In this document: positions 1 through 7,980 of the stretch, one piece after another | How positions within the stretch are numbered: position 1 is the stretch's first letter | Layout: each line of letters starts with the position of its first letter | DNA from: Gemmatimonadota bacterium | GTDB taxonomy: Bacteria > JAAXHH01 | Length of the DNA: 64,000 bases | Reading direction: 5' to 3' | Assembly: GCA_026705925.1 (NCBI GenBank) | Contig: JAPOZT010000001.1 | Location: 20,177-84,176 of the forward strand | Translations under genes and position numbers: made by a program | The notes under the pieces: model-generated | The model's input: only the letters and a program-made list of their open reading frames with translations | What the model was told of the DNA's origin: nothing | Databases searched by the model: none

Positions 1-225
1 AAGATGACCGCCCTGCTGGTGCCCCTCATGCTCTCGGCCTTCCGGCGGGCGGAGGAACTGGCGGTCGCCATGGAATCCCGCTGCTACCGGGGCGGTGCCG
101 GGCGCACGCAGTTCCGCGTCATGGCCCTGGCCCGGAACGACTTCGTGGCCATCGCGGCCGTGACGGTCCTGCTCGTCCTCGGCGCGGCCTTCGACCGCAT
201 CGGCACCGTCGGCCATCTGTTCTGA
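1..225 (+). CDS. EcfT/CbiQ-like ECF transporter membrane subunit, C-terminal fragment
   Basis: The reading frame is open from the first base of the window and stops at 223-225, so the 5' part of the gene lies outside. The visible 74 residues contain a segment resembling the conserved coupling helix of energy-coupling-factor transmembrane subunits (AVAMESRCYRGGAGRT, compare the family's A-x-E-x-R-G-Y), followed by one hydrophobic helix. Such proteins connect two ABC ATPases to a substrate-binding membrane protein for vitamin or metal uptake. The substrate cannot be told from this fragment. truA follows after 36 bases in the same direction. Confidence 0.7.
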   Translation, partial: KMTALLVPLMLSAFRRAEELAVAMESRCYRGGAGRTQFRVMALARNDFVAIAAVTVLLVLGAAFDRIGTVGHLF

Positions 226-261
226 CCCGCGCTTAACCTCGCCATTCCGCCAGAATCCGAC

Positions 262-1008
262 ATGCGTACCCTGGTCCTCACGATCGAATACGACGGCACC
301 GACTTCCTCGGCTGGCAGCTCCAGCCCGAGGGACGGACCGTGCAGGGCGTCCTGGAGGAGGCGATGCGCACCATCCTGCGGGCCGAGCTCCGGGCGACCG
401 CGGCGGGCCGCACGGACGCCGGGGTGCACGCCACGGGGCAGGTCGTCCACTTCAGGACGGATTCGGACATGGTGGTGGACCGGCTGAAGAAGGGGCTGAA
501 CGGGGTGCTGCCGCCGGACGTGCGCGTGCTAGAGGCCACGCAGGCACCTGATGATTTCCACGCCCGGTTCAGCGCGGTGGGACGACGGTACGCCTACCGG
601 ATCATCCGGCGTCCGAGCGCCATGCGACGAAACCAGGCCTGGTACGTGGCCTACCCGGTGGACGTGGGCGCCATGCGCCGGGCCTGCACGCCCCTGGTGG
701 GCCGTCACGACTTCACTTCCTTCTGCCAGGCTACGTCCACGGCCGACGGCACGGTCTGCGAGGTGCGGGAGCTGGATTGGATCGAGGCGGAGGACGAACT
801 CCGACTGCGTATCGAGGCGAACCGCTTTCTCCATCACATGGTGCGGACGATCGTGGGCACGGCCGTGGATATCGGCCGGGGACGATGGCCGGAAAGCGTC
901 ATGGCGGAGATGCTGGCGGAGAAAGACCGTCGTGCCGCGGGTACCAACGCCCCGGCCCGCGGGCTATGCCTCGAGGCAGTGCGCTATCCTTCCGAATTCG
1001 GGATCTGA
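262..1008 (+). CDS. truA: tRNA pseudouridine(38-40) synthase TruA
   Basis: The 248-residue product has the usual TruA length. It carries the catalytic-aspartate motif GRTDAGVHA near residues 49-57 and the C-terminal segment NRFLHHMVRTIVGT typical of the family. TruA converts uridines 38-40 of the anticodon stem-loop to pseudouridine in the cytoplasm. The ATG at 262 opens directly onto the first beta strand (LVLTIEYDGTDFLGWQ), as expected. The ribosome binding site is weak. The gene sits just behind an EcfT-like gene, an arrangement also common near ribosomal protein operons of other bacteria, and converges on the trmJ-like gene. Confidence 0.95.
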   Translation: MRTLVLTIEYDGTDFLGWQLQPEGRTVQGVLEEAMRTILRAELRATAAGRTDAGVHATGQVVHFRTDSDMVVDRLKKGLNGVLPPDVRVLEATQAPDDFHARFSAVGRRYAYRIIRRPSAMRRNQAWYVAYPVDVGAMRRACTPLVGRHDFTSFCQATSTADGTVCEVRELDWIEAEDELRLRIEANRFLHHMVRTIVGTAVDIGRGRWPESVMAEMLAEKDRRAAGTNAPARGLCLEAVRYPSEFGI

Positions 1009-1096
1009 GGGCCGGGCTTACCATGAGGGCCGGGTGGACCGGGTGGATCGGAAGGGCGGGACGGCCGAAATTCGTCACCAGGGACGCGACGGATGA

Positions 1097-1864
1097 TCAC
1101 GGACTGCCGCTGCGCCGGTCCACGTACGCGTCGATCTCGTCGCATACCTTGTGCAGCACGGCGACGTCGCGCTGTTCCAGCCGCAGACTGCGGCGCAGGA
1201 CGCGGCGGATGGATCGCAGGAAGGTCTCTTCGCTCGGCGTGGACTCAAAGCCGAGCCGGAGCAGCGTCTCGTGCACGCGCCGGGTAACGCGCTCCACGGC
1301 CCGGTGCTCCGCCAGCCGCACGTCGGACGGGGGCGGCGCTTCTACACTCTGGCGAAACAGTTCGTACGCGCAGACCATGACCGACTGGGCCAGGTTGAGG
1401 GAAGGGTAGGTAGTCGCCGCGGGGATCCGGGCGATGACGTTGCAGCGCTGGAGTTCGTCGTTCAGCAGGCCACGGTCTTCCCGCCCAAAGAGGATGCCGC
1501 AGTGCTGGTCCCGCGCCACGGCGGACAGTTCGGCGCAGGCCACATCAATGGGCTGTATGGGGCTTAGCCAGATGCCGCGGGTGCGGTTGGTCGTGCCGAC
1601 GACGAGGGCGAGATCATTCACCGCTTCGTCCAGCGCCGGGACGACGAGGGCTTTGTCTAGGATCTCCCCGGCGCCGTGGGCCATCCAACGGGCCTCGGCC
1701 TCGTGGCGGAATTCGACCGGATTGACCAGGACGAGGCGGGAAAGTCCCATGGTCGTCATGGCCCGGGCGACGGCGCCGATGTTCCCCGGCACTTTCGGTT
1801 CTACGAGAATGATGTGAATGTGCGAGAAATAGTCCGGCGCGGTACTTTCTGTTCGATCGGCCAT
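1097..1864 (-). CDS. TrmJ-like SPOUT tRNA/rRNA methyltransferase
   Basis: The 255-residue protein begins with a SPOUT methyltransferase domain. The first motif reads ILVEPKVPGNIGAVARAM (about residues 19-36). The knot region contains ILFGREDRGLLNDEL (about 145-159) and IPAATTYPSLNLAQSVMVCAYEL (about 167-189), which form the AdoMet-binding trefoil knot. This pattern fits the TrmJ branch, which 2'-O-methylates position 32 of tRNAs. The C-terminal ~75 residues are helical and charged. It is the last gene of the minus-strand ccm cluster, 85 bases behind the ccmD-like gene, and may be cotranscribed without a functional link. Exact substrate is inferred. Confidence 0.85.
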   Translation of the reverse strand: MADRTESTAPDYFSHIHIILVEPKVPGNIGAVARAMTTMGLSRLVLVNPVEFRHEAEARWMAHGAGEILDKALVVPALDEAVNDLALVVGTTNRTRGIWLSPIQPIDVACAELSAVARDQHCGILFGREDRGLLNDELQRCNVIARIPAATTYPSLNLAQSVMVCAYELFRQSVEAPPPSDVRLAEHRAVERVTRRVHETLLRLGFESTPSEETFLRSIRRVLRRSLRLEQRDVAVLHKVCDEIDAYVDRRSGSP

Positions 1865-1949
1865 GGGTCAGATCCGGGGCCGGGTCAGCGTCGGGACGGC
1901 GTCAGGCTCGAGTCAGGCCGGACCGGCTTCAGGTACGGGCCGGCCAGCG

Positions 1950-2117
1950 TCAGGCCCGCCCCTCCTCTTTCGACTCCAGTTCCTCCACGGCGGCCTTCAG
2001 TTCGGCGATCTCCGCCTCCAGCTTCTTCTCGCGGCCGGCGATCGTGAAGAGGTACAGGAACAGCCCGACCCATATCAGCGTGTAGGCGGAAAACAGGTAC
2101 CAGAAGTTCTGATCCAC
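1950..2117 (-). CDS. CcmD-like small membrane protein (cytochrome c maturation)
   Basis: This 55-residue ORF starts with GTG at 2117. A TGA codon lies in frame two codons upstream, so no longer start is possible, and a GGAG sequence sits ten bases before it. The product has one N-terminal membrane helix (FWYLFSAYTLIWVGLFLYLF) followed by a charged, Lys/Glu-rich amphipathic helix. That is the architecture of CcmD, the small subunit that ties CcmC and holo-CcmE to the CcmAB transporter. Position 16 bases downstream of ccmC supports the call. Sequence is too short for certainty. Confidence 0.8.
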   Translation of the reverse strand: MDQNFWYLFSAYTLIWVGLFLYLFTIAGREKKLEAEIAELKAAVEELESKEEGRA

Positions 2118-2133
2118 GGTTCAAACACTCCTT

Positions 2134-2862
2134 TCAAACGCCCACGCTACCGGGATGCCGGTGCTCCACGCGCTCCCGCAGGGCCTCGGTCTCGTCGCGC
2201 AGCCGCTCCAGCGCCATTCGCCGGCTCATGAGATAGAAGAACAGGAGGGTGAAGACGACCGCCGACACGCCCAGTGCGATGCGCATGTTCACTTCCATGC
2301 CCGCGCCGAGGCCTTCCTCCGTCATGACCAGGGAGTCGGGATGCAGGCCCCGCCACCACATGGTCGCGAAGTGGATGAAGGGGATGTCGATGGTGCCGAG
2401 GATGCCCAGCACGGCGAGGAAAGTCTTCACCTGCGGCAGGTCGTCTCCGTAGACGCGCAGCATCAGGTAGGCGACGTAGATGAGCCAGAGGATCATGGAA
2501 AAGGTGAGCCGGGGGTCCCAGGTCCACCACGTGCCCCACACGGGCTTGCCCCAGATCGGCCCGGTGATCATGACGAAACAGCAGAAGACGAACCCGACCT
2601 CCGCGGCGCTGTAGGCCACGATGTCCCACTTTCGCTCCCGCAGCCACAGGTAAATGACGCTGGAAACGCCCACCAGCACGAAGGCGAACTCCGCGATCCA
2701 GGCGGAAGCGACGTGAAAATACATGATCCGCTGTACGTCCCCCATGACCCGTTCCCGGGGCGCCCAGATCAGCGACAGGTACAGCGTGGCGACCAGGCCC
2801 ACGAGGCAGATGAGGCCGAAGGGTGTGATGCGCAGGCGGGCGGCTATGCCGGCCATATTCAT
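2134..2862 (-). CDS. ccmC: Heme exporter/handling protein CcmC
   Basis: The 242-residue polytopic membrane protein carries the tryptophan-rich heme-binding WWD segment WGKPVWGTWWTWDPRLT (about residues 104-120). Histidines flank it, one in the first external loop (IMYFHVASAW) and one after it (IPFIHFATMWW). CcmC places heme on the periplasmic chaperone CcmE. The first ATG overlaps the ccmB stop as ATGA. A second ATG two codons on has better spacing from GGAGG, so the true start may be 2856. It belongs to the minus-strand ccm cluster. No ccmF gene is present in the window. Confidence 0.93.
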   Translation of the reverse strand: MNMAGIAARLRITPFGLICLVGLVATLYLSLIWAPRERVMGDVQRIMYFHVASAWIAEFAFVLVGVSSVIYLWLRERKWDIVAYSAAEVGFVFCCFVMITGPIWGKPVWGTWWTWDPRLTFSMILWLIYVAYLMLRVYGDDLPQVKTFLAVLGILGTIDIPFIHFATMWWRGLHPDSLVMTEEGLGAGMEVNMRIALGVSAVVFTLLFFYLMSRRMALERLRDETEALRERVEHRHPGSVGV

Positions 2863-3539
2863 TCCTCCACGATGTACTCGAACAGCATGACGGACGCGAC
2901 CAGGAAGACGACCGTGAACACCGAAAGCAGCCTGATCCAGTTCGTCATGTCCTGCCAGTCCCCGCCCTCGAAGGTGGTCCGCGTCGTTTCCACCAGCGCG
3001 ATCAGCACCGGCGAGGCGACGGGCAGCAGCAGGACCGGCAGCATGACGTCCCGCATGCGCGTGTTGACGGCCACGGCCGCGAACAGGGTGGCGACGGACG
3101 AGAATCCGACGGTTCCCAGAAAGAAGATCACCAACAGTTTAGACAGATACGGCAGAATTGTCATGTTGAAAAACAGGACGAACAGAGGAAGCACCGCCAG
3201 CTGGACCAGGCCAATGAGCGTGACGTTGCCCAGCAGCTTGCCCAGGAAGATGGATCCCCGGTCGAGGGGCGCGAGGAGCAGCCCGTCGAAGGTGCCTCGG
3301 TCTTTTTCCGGTGAAAAGGACCGGCTGGCGCTCAGCATGCCTGCGAAGGCGAAGGCCACCCAGATCATGCCGGGCGCCACGCGCTGCAGGACATCCGCCC
3401 CCGCGTTGAAGGCGAAGTTGAAGATGATCACGACAATCAGCGAGAAGACGAACATGGTCACGACCCGCTCGCGGGTCCGGTATTCCACGAGCATGTCCTT
3501 GCGGTAGATCTGCCAGGACTGGGCGAGCATGGATCTCAT
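2859..3539 (-). CDS. ccmB: Heme ABC exporter permease CcmB
   Basis: The 226-residue protein has about six predicted membrane helices and the family segment SRSFSPEKDRGTFDGLLLAP after the second helix. CcmB is the permease that works with the CcmA ATPase to release holo-CcmE from the CcmC complex. Its end overlaps ccmC by four bases (ATGA) and it begins 25 bases after ccmA, so the three are almost certainly translated from one message. The start at 3539 has no strong ribosome binding site; an ATG three codons later is an alternative. Confidence 0.93.
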   Translation of the reverse strand: MRSMLAQSWQIYRKDMLVEYRTRERVVTMFVFSLIVVIIFNFAFNAGADVLQRVAPGMIWVAFAFAGMLSASRSFSPEKDRGTFDGLLLAPLDRGSIFLGKLLGNVTLIGLVQLAVLPLFVLFFNMTILPYLSKLLVIFFLGTVGFSSVATLFAAVAVNTRMRDVMLPVLLLPVASPVLIALVETTRTTFEGGDWQDMTNWIRLLSVFTVVFLVASVMLFEYIVEE

Positions 3540-3563
3540 CGTTGGGGTTACTCCTAACCGGCC

Positions 3564-4355
3564 CTACACCGCGTAATCGCGGTAGGTCTGTTCGAAATCC
3601 GAGGCGGACAGTTCGCTCGTCTCGGCCTCGAACACCAGGCGTCCATGGTTCAGGATGGCGACGCGGTCGGCGGATTCCAGTCCGCGGACCAGGTCGTGCG
3701 TCACCAGGAGGACCGTCTTGTTCCGGGCGGTCAGGACCGTCTTGAGCATGACCATCGCGTCCTGGTCCAGCCCCGAGTAGGGCTCGTCGAGCAACAGGAT
3801 ATCGGGATCGTGCAGCAGGGCGCGGGCCAGAGCTACCCGCTGGCGCATGCCGCGTGACAGCGTCCGTACCGGACTCCCCGACCGGGCTTCCATACCCACC
3901 GTGTGCAGCAGTGATCCAATCCGCTCCTCGCGGTTTTCCACCCCGAATAGACGCCCGTAGAACCGCAGATTCTCCAACACGGTCAATTCGTCATAGAGAT
4001 AGGTCTGGTAGGACAGCGCGCCGATGCGCTTCCCCAGGTCCTCGTCGCGGTCCTTCGTGATTTCCTGGCCGTCAAGGAACACCTGGCCGCGGGATGGGCG
4101 CACGAGCCCGGCAATGATGCCCAGCAGGGTCGACTTGCCCGCGCCGTTGGGGCCGAACAGGGCCAGGAAGGATCCCGGCGCCACGTCCATATCCACCCGG
4201 TGCAGGGCCCGGAATCGCCCGTAGGACTTCGTCAATTGGCGAACGCTGATGCCCGGGGCATCAGAAGTGCCAGGGGCGCCGGCGGCACCAGCGCCACCCG
4301 CGGCGCCGGCAAGGGCGGAGGTGCCGGCAAGGCCTGAGGCGGATCGATTAACCAT
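3564..4355 (-). CDS. ccmA: Heme ABC exporter ATPase CcmA, with extra N-terminal Gly/Ala tail
   Basis: An ABC ATPase of about 263 residues. It has Walker A GPNGAGKST, a signature region LSRGMRQR, Walker B DILLLDEPYSGLD and a switch histidine in LLVTHDL. The LSRGMRQRVALARALLHDP stretch and gene neighbours identify CcmA. The frame is open to 4457, but the ATG at 4355 is preceded by GGGAGCGGAG and overlaps the upstream stop codon by eight bases, so it is the likely start. Residues 3-32 are an unusual Ala/Gly-rich low-complexity tail ahead of the ATPase core (VRQLTKSYGRF). Confidence 0.88.
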   Translation of the reverse strand: MVNRSASGLAGTSALAGAAGGAGAAGAPGTSDAPGISVRQLTKSYGRFRALHRVDMDVAPGSFLALFGPNGAGKSTLLGIIAGLVRPSRGQVFLDGQEITKDRDEDLGKRIGALSYQTYLYDELTVLENLRFYGRLFGVENREERIGSLLHTVGMEARSGSPVRTLSRGMRQRVALARALLHDPDILLLDEPYSGLDQDAMVMLKTVLTARNKTVLLVTHDLVRGLESADRVAILNHGRLVFEAETSELSASDFEQTYRDYAV

Positions 4356-5535
4356 CTCCGCTCCCGGGTTGGCGCAACCGGAGCGCCCGGTCCTTGAGGC
4401 GGGCGCGGCGGGTCCTGTAGGCGTCCGGGTCCAGTCCTCCCACTGCAAATTGGTCATCCAGGGCGGCCAGGGCCTGGACGATCGCGGCGTATTTTCGTTC
4501 GTCCTCCGGTGAGAGATCGCTCAAGGCAGGCGGTTCGACCGGCTGATCGGGCCTGACGCGGATGCCTACCACCAGCCCCGCGGCCACGATGAGCACCACG
4601 AATCCGAGCATCCCCCACTTCATGACGTCCTGCCAGGCCAGCACGCGGGGGAAGGCGACCTCCACCGACATGCCCCTGCCCACGCCCACGCGGTTCGAAA
4701 GCACCACGTATTCGTCGTCGGCGATCTGCTGTACGCCATGGTTGGTCAGGTTGGTGGCGGTCACCGTCTGGGTGCTCGGTGAAACCAGCACCTGGACACG
4801 TTCGACGTCATAGTCCATCTGCCTGTTGAACCGGTGATCGATGGACGCCCGGTCCACGTTGTAGGCATACACGATACGCGAGACCCCGGGGGGTACGGGC
4901 GCCGAAAACAGGATACCGCGCTCGGTGTGCTGAAGCCCTTCCATCATCGGCTGCAGTCCGAAGGCAGCCGCGGGCAGGTTATAAACGAGGCCCAGCCCCG
5001 CGACGGGCGGCGGCGCGAAGGTGAGGATTCCCCGATTCTCCACTACGATGATTTCCGTGACGTTCAGGATCTCGGGGCCGGTATCGATGACCAGGTGGAC
5101 CGCGCTGTGGACCACGGCCGTTTCATCGGTCGTGATATCGAAGACCTGGAGCAGGGTATCTATGCGTCCGGCGCCCGGTTCGAGGGTGATGAGACCGGTC
5201 AGGTAGGGTACCTCAAGGTACCGGGTGGCGACCACGTAATGAGACCCGTCGACCGCAAGTCCGGTGAATTCGTAACGGCCGGCATCGTCGGTAACGACCC
5301 TGGCTATGGTCTGTTCCGGGGCTTCCAGGCTGCTGCGATTCAGCAGCACGACCTCGTGTCCGGCCATCGGCTGGCCCGTCGTGCCGTTCACGACGGTGAG
5401 CCCGATGCTTCCCGTATCCTGGGCTTGCGCGATTCGGACCGGACAGAACACCCAGACCGCCAGGGAAGCCCAGGCCACCAGGAACGCACCAAAAACAAAA
5501 AGCCCCGAAGGGCTCGATGGCGGCCGATACATCAT
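4348..5535 (-). CDS. Exported Ig/CarboxypepD_reg-like membrane protein with CcmI-like cytosolic tail
   Basis: A 395-residue protein of unknown name inside the ccm cluster. A signal peptide (about 1-39) is followed by a transthyretin-like/carboxypeptidase-regulatory fold (about 42-125: GLTVVNGTTGQPMAGHEVVL). A further beta-rich periplasmic region extends to about 300. One membrane helix (about 306-326) precedes a 60-residue cytosolic tail. That tail, LDDQFAVGGLDPDAYRTRR and onwards, resembles the helical hairpin of CcmI/CcmH-type assembly factors (compare L-x-x-D-x-x-x-G-x-L-x-x-x-x-Y). It overlaps ccmA by eight bases, which implies coupled synthesis. Participation in apocytochrome or heme handling is inferred from context only. 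Confidence 0.7.
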   Translation of the reverse strand: MMYRPPSSPSGLFVFGAFLVAWASLAVWVFCPVRIAQAQDTGSIGLTVVNGTTGQPMAGHEVVLLNRSSLEAPEQTIARVVTDDAGRYEFTGLAVDGSHYVVATRYLEVPYLTGLITLEPGAGRIDTLLQVFDITTDETAVVHSAVHLVIDTGPEILNVTEIIVVENRGILTFAPPPVAGLGLVYNLPAAAFGLQPMMEGLQHTERGILFSAPVPPGVSRIVYAYNVDRASIDHRFNRQMDYDVERVQVLVSPSTQTVTATNLTNHGVQQIADDEYVVLSNRVGVGRGMSVEVAFPRVLAWQDVMKWGMLGFVVLIVAAGLVVGIRVRPDQPVEPPALSDLSPEDERKYAAIVQALAALDDQFAVGGLDPDAYRTRRARLKDRALRLRQPGSGDG

Positions 5536-5545
5536 GAGATCACCA

Positions 5546-6211
5546 CTAGATCAGTTTTCCTCCGCACTGGGCGCAGAACCTGGCCGATGCCGGGTTTTCC
5601 GTGCCGCAACCGGCGCAGGTGATGGTTTTCAGCGAAGTGCCGCACTCGATGCAGAATCGGGCGGACTGCTCGTTGACCGTGCGGCAGATCCTGCATTCCT
5701 GGACGCGAGCGGCCTGCGCGGGCCGCGCGTCTTCGGCAGATGCGACTTCAGCGGCCAGGTCTTCTGCGACCTCGTCGCCAGGGGTCTCGGCTTCGGAAGC
5801 GTTTTCTTCCGCCGCCACGTCATCGACGGCCGCAGCCTCTTCGGACGCCGGACCACGGCGCTGCCGGATCTCCCGGACCGCCCGCACCGCCTCCTCGATC
5901 TGCTCCTCCACGGGCAGGTCGCTGACGGCGGTCCGGTCCAGTTCGTCCAGCACGTCCGACGCTTCCTTCATGTACTCCTGCCGGAGCGCCTCGTGATCGG
6001 CGGCGGCCAGCTTGCCCATGTTGTAGTCGATATTCAGTTCGCGGATGGAAGAATAGATGAAATCCTTCTTCTTCAGCAGGTCGTCCCGGCGGGACCCGGC
6101 GAACCCGGCGGACCTGGCGATCCCGGGGCGGCGGCCCGAACCGTCCAGCATAGGACTGATCATGTAGGCGAGGACGCCCAGCGCGAGCAGTCCGCACGCA
6201 ACCAGTGTCAT
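5546..6211 (-). CDS. CcmI-like membrane-anchored protein with double zinc ribbon
   Basis: The 221-residue product starts with one membrane helix (about 2-20). Next comes a hairpin, FIYSSIRELNIDYNMGKL, followed by A-x-D-H-x-x-L-R, that closely resembles the N-terminal cytosolic region of CcmI. An acidic, Ala/Glu-rich linker follows. The C-terminus holds two zinc ribbons (C-x2-C-x11-C-x2-C at about 173-191; C-x2-C-x12-C-x2-C at about 199-217). CcmI normally presents apocytochrome to CcmFH. Here its TPR region is replaced by zinc ribbons, so the client may differ. It lies 10 bases upstream of the 395-residue gene in the ccm cluster. Confidence 0.72.
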   Translation of the reverse strand: MTLVACGLLALGVLAYMISPMLDGSGRRPGIARSAGFAGSRRDDLLKKKDFIYSSIRELNIDYNMGKLAAADHEALRQEYMKEASDVLDELDRTAVSDLPVEEQIEEAVRAVREIRQRRGPASEEAAAVDDVAAEENASEAETPGDEVAEDLAAEVASAEDARPAQAARVQECRICRTVNEQSARFCIECGTSLKTITCAGCGTENPASARFCAQCGGKLI

Positions 6212-6296
6212 AGTCTAAGACCGGCTCCTCTCGTGCGCGGCACGGCCGGACCGATTTCTTTCGTGCGCGACACGGCCGGACCGGAACGCCGGCCGG

Positions 6297-6770
6297 TTAG
6301 GATTGGGGAAGTGGTTCCGGCGACTGCGGCTCGGCCTGCTCATACTGGCCGTATCCGCCTTCGGCCTCGTACTTGGACGGACATTTGGCGTACAGCGTAT
6401 GGGCGGTGAAGGTGCCGTCCCGGCCGTATCCGCCCTCCACGACCACTTCCGAATCGTCCTTGAAGGTGTCCGGGACTACGCCGGTGTAGACGACGGGGGC
6501 CTCGACACCGCCCTCGTGGGCGACGAATCGGATGCGCATGGTGCCGACGTCGTCGCGTTGGATCGATCCGTTCACGACCTTGCCGTGCAGGCGCATGTTC
6601 TCGTCGTAGGCCACGTCGCCCGTTTCCACGGCGGCCTTCAGTTCGCTCACGGTGAGGTAGTACATGGTCGCGTCGGTCGCACCGGTATAGATCAGGTAGC
6701 AGATGGCGGCGATCACCAGGCCGAAGCCCACCAGGAATTTTCGCTGCTTCTTCCGCTTGCGGTCTTTCAT
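6297..6770 (-). CDS. ccmE: Cytochrome c maturation heme chaperone CcmE, Cys-type (CXXXY)
   Basis: The 157-residue chaperone has a basic N-terminus, one membrane anchor (about 12-29) and an OB-fold domain. The heme-attachment motif reads K-C-P-S-K-Y, with Cys130 and Tyr134. Most CcmE proteins use His at this position (HXXXY). The Cys variant marks the System I* type known from Desulfovibrio and archaea. The ATG at 6770 follows AGGAG by six bases; the frame is open further upstream, but that extension looks non-coding. It is the first gene of the ccm cluster and has its own promoter 40 bases upstream. Confidence 0.92.
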   Translation of the reverse strand: MKDRKRKKQRKFLVGFGLVIAAICYLIYTGATDATMYYLTVSELKAAVETGDVAYDENMRLHGKVVNGSIQRDDVGTMRIRFVAHEGGVEAPVVYTGVVPDTFKDDSEVVVEGGYGRDGTFTAHTLYAKCPSKYEAEGGYGQYEQAEPQSPEPLPQS

Positions 6771-6809
6771 GGCTTGCTCCTGTGTTTTTCTGAATTGCGA
6801 GACGCCCGC

Positions 6810-6838
6810 AATATAGGCCATGCCGTCCGATTCGGCAA
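6810..6838 (-). promoter_or_regulatory. Promoter of the ccm operon
   Basis: On the minus strand TTGCCG (-35) and TATATT (-10) are separated by 17 bases, 40 bases before the ccmE start. The -10 context CCTATATTGCG is identical to that of the lysW promoter. Confidence 0.6.
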
Positions 6839-6930
6839 GTACAATTTGGTCTGGAGCACGTGGCCGCGGCCGCTCGTGGACAGGGGTTTTCGGCGGCGTG
6901 ATTACCGGCCGGACGCGGAGGTAAATGTGC

Positions 6931-6959
6931 TTGACTATCGCCCCGGCCGCGCCTACCTT
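6931..6959 (+). promoter_or_regulatory. Promoter of the MoxR-CoxE-DUF4159 operon
   Basis: TTGACT and TACCTT are separated by 17 bases, giving a 5' leader of roughly 95 bases before the ATG at 7063. Confidence 0.55.
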
Positions 6960-7062
6960 ACGCCGGAGACGACGCCCGATGAAATCACGTCCGGAGACCA
7001 TGGCGCCTGCCCCGTAACCACCCGTTCTCGTGCCCCGATTCGTCTTTGTCTTCAGGAGCATC

Positions 7063-7980
7063 ATGACCGCGTTCACGTCTGCCCAGGATGTCATCCAACG
7101 CTTCGAAGCCCAGCACTATATCTGCGGACCCGATCTGGCCACGCCCGTCTACCTCATGGAACGGCTCGAGAAGCCACTGCTGGTGGAGGGACCACCCGGC
7201 GTGGGGAAGACGGAGATCGCGAAGATGCTCGCCGGCGCGCTGGACCGCCGCCTGATCCGCCTGCAGTGCTACGAGGGGCTGGACGAATCCAAGGCCCTTT
7301 ACGAATGGGAATATACCAAGCAGCTGCTGTACACGCAGATGCTCAAGGACCGCATCGGCGAACTGCTGAACAGTACGGACACGCTCGGCAACGCGGTGGA
7401 GACGCTCAACCGGGAGGACAGCGCCTTCTTCTCCCGTAATTTCCTGCTGCCGCGCCCCCTCCTCGAAGCCATTCTCGCGCCGGAACCCGTCGTCCTCCTG
7501 GTCGACGAGATCGACCGGTCGGACGATGAATTCGAGAGTTTCCTCCTTGAGGTGCTCAGCGATTTCCAGGTCAGCATCCCGGAACTCGGCACCCTGACCG
7601 CGGCCCAACGCCCTCTCGTGGTGTTGACGAGCAACGCCAACCGGACGCTTTCCGAGGCGCTCAGGCGCCGGTGCCTGTATCTTTACATTAACTATCCCTC
7701 CCTCGAACAGGAGGTCCGGATCGTCCTCCGCAAGACCCCGGGCATCGACGAGGATCTGGCCAACCAGGTCGTCCGGTTCGTCCAGAAAATCAGGACGCTC
7801 AACATGCGCAAGCCCCCGAGCATCGCCGAAACGATCGACTGGGCGCTGGCGCTGGTGGTCCTGAACGCGCAGCACCTCTCGCGCGACATCCTTTCAGGCA
7901 CGCTGAACGTCCTGATGAAGGACCGCGAGGACATCGAACGGATCATGCGGGACGGCTACCATGATCAAGCGGCTGGTTGA
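7063..7980 (+). CDS. MoxR-family AAA+ ATPase
   Basis: A 305-residue AAA+ ATPase. It has Walker A EGPPGVGKTEIAK (about 43-55), Walker B VVLLVDEIDRSDDEFE (about 144-159) and sensor 1 VVLTSNANRTLSEALRRRC (about 189-207). These fit the MoxR branch, which acts as a chaperone inserting cofactors into or maturing partner complexes, usually with a VWA-domain protein. The ATG at 7063 is preceded by CAGGAG; an upstream GTG at 7030 is less likely. The next gene, a VWA protein, starts 20 bases inside this one, so the pair is translationally coupled. The client is unknown. Confidence 0.92.
   Translation: MTAFTSAQDVIQRFEAQHYICGPDLATPVYLMERLEKPLLVEGPPGVGKTEIAKMLAGALDRRLIRLQCYEGLDESKALYEWEYTKQLLYTQMLKDRIGELLNSTDTLGNAVETLNREDSAFFSRNFLLPRPLLEAILAPEPVVLLVDEIDRSDDEFESFLLEVLSDFQVSIPELGTLTAAQRPLVVLTSNANRTLSEALRRRCLYLYINYPSLEQEVRIVLRKTPGIDEDLANQVVRFVQKIRTLNMRKPPSIAETIDWALALVVLNAQHLSRDILSGTLNVLMKDREDIERIMRDGYHDQAAG

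Larger units (their letters stand above)
6771..7062. other. Divergent promoter region between ccmE and the MoxR operon
   Basis: This 292-base spacer separates two divergently transcribed operons. It contains one good sigma-70-type promoter in each direction (see the two promoter entries). I see no further gene, repeat or RNA element in it. Confidence 0.6.

Noticed and set aside
1885..2124. 79-codon minus-strand frame in the ccm cluster
   Set aside because: Wrong frame; the real gene here is the ccmD-like ORF 1950-2117 with a membrane helix and ribosome binding site.
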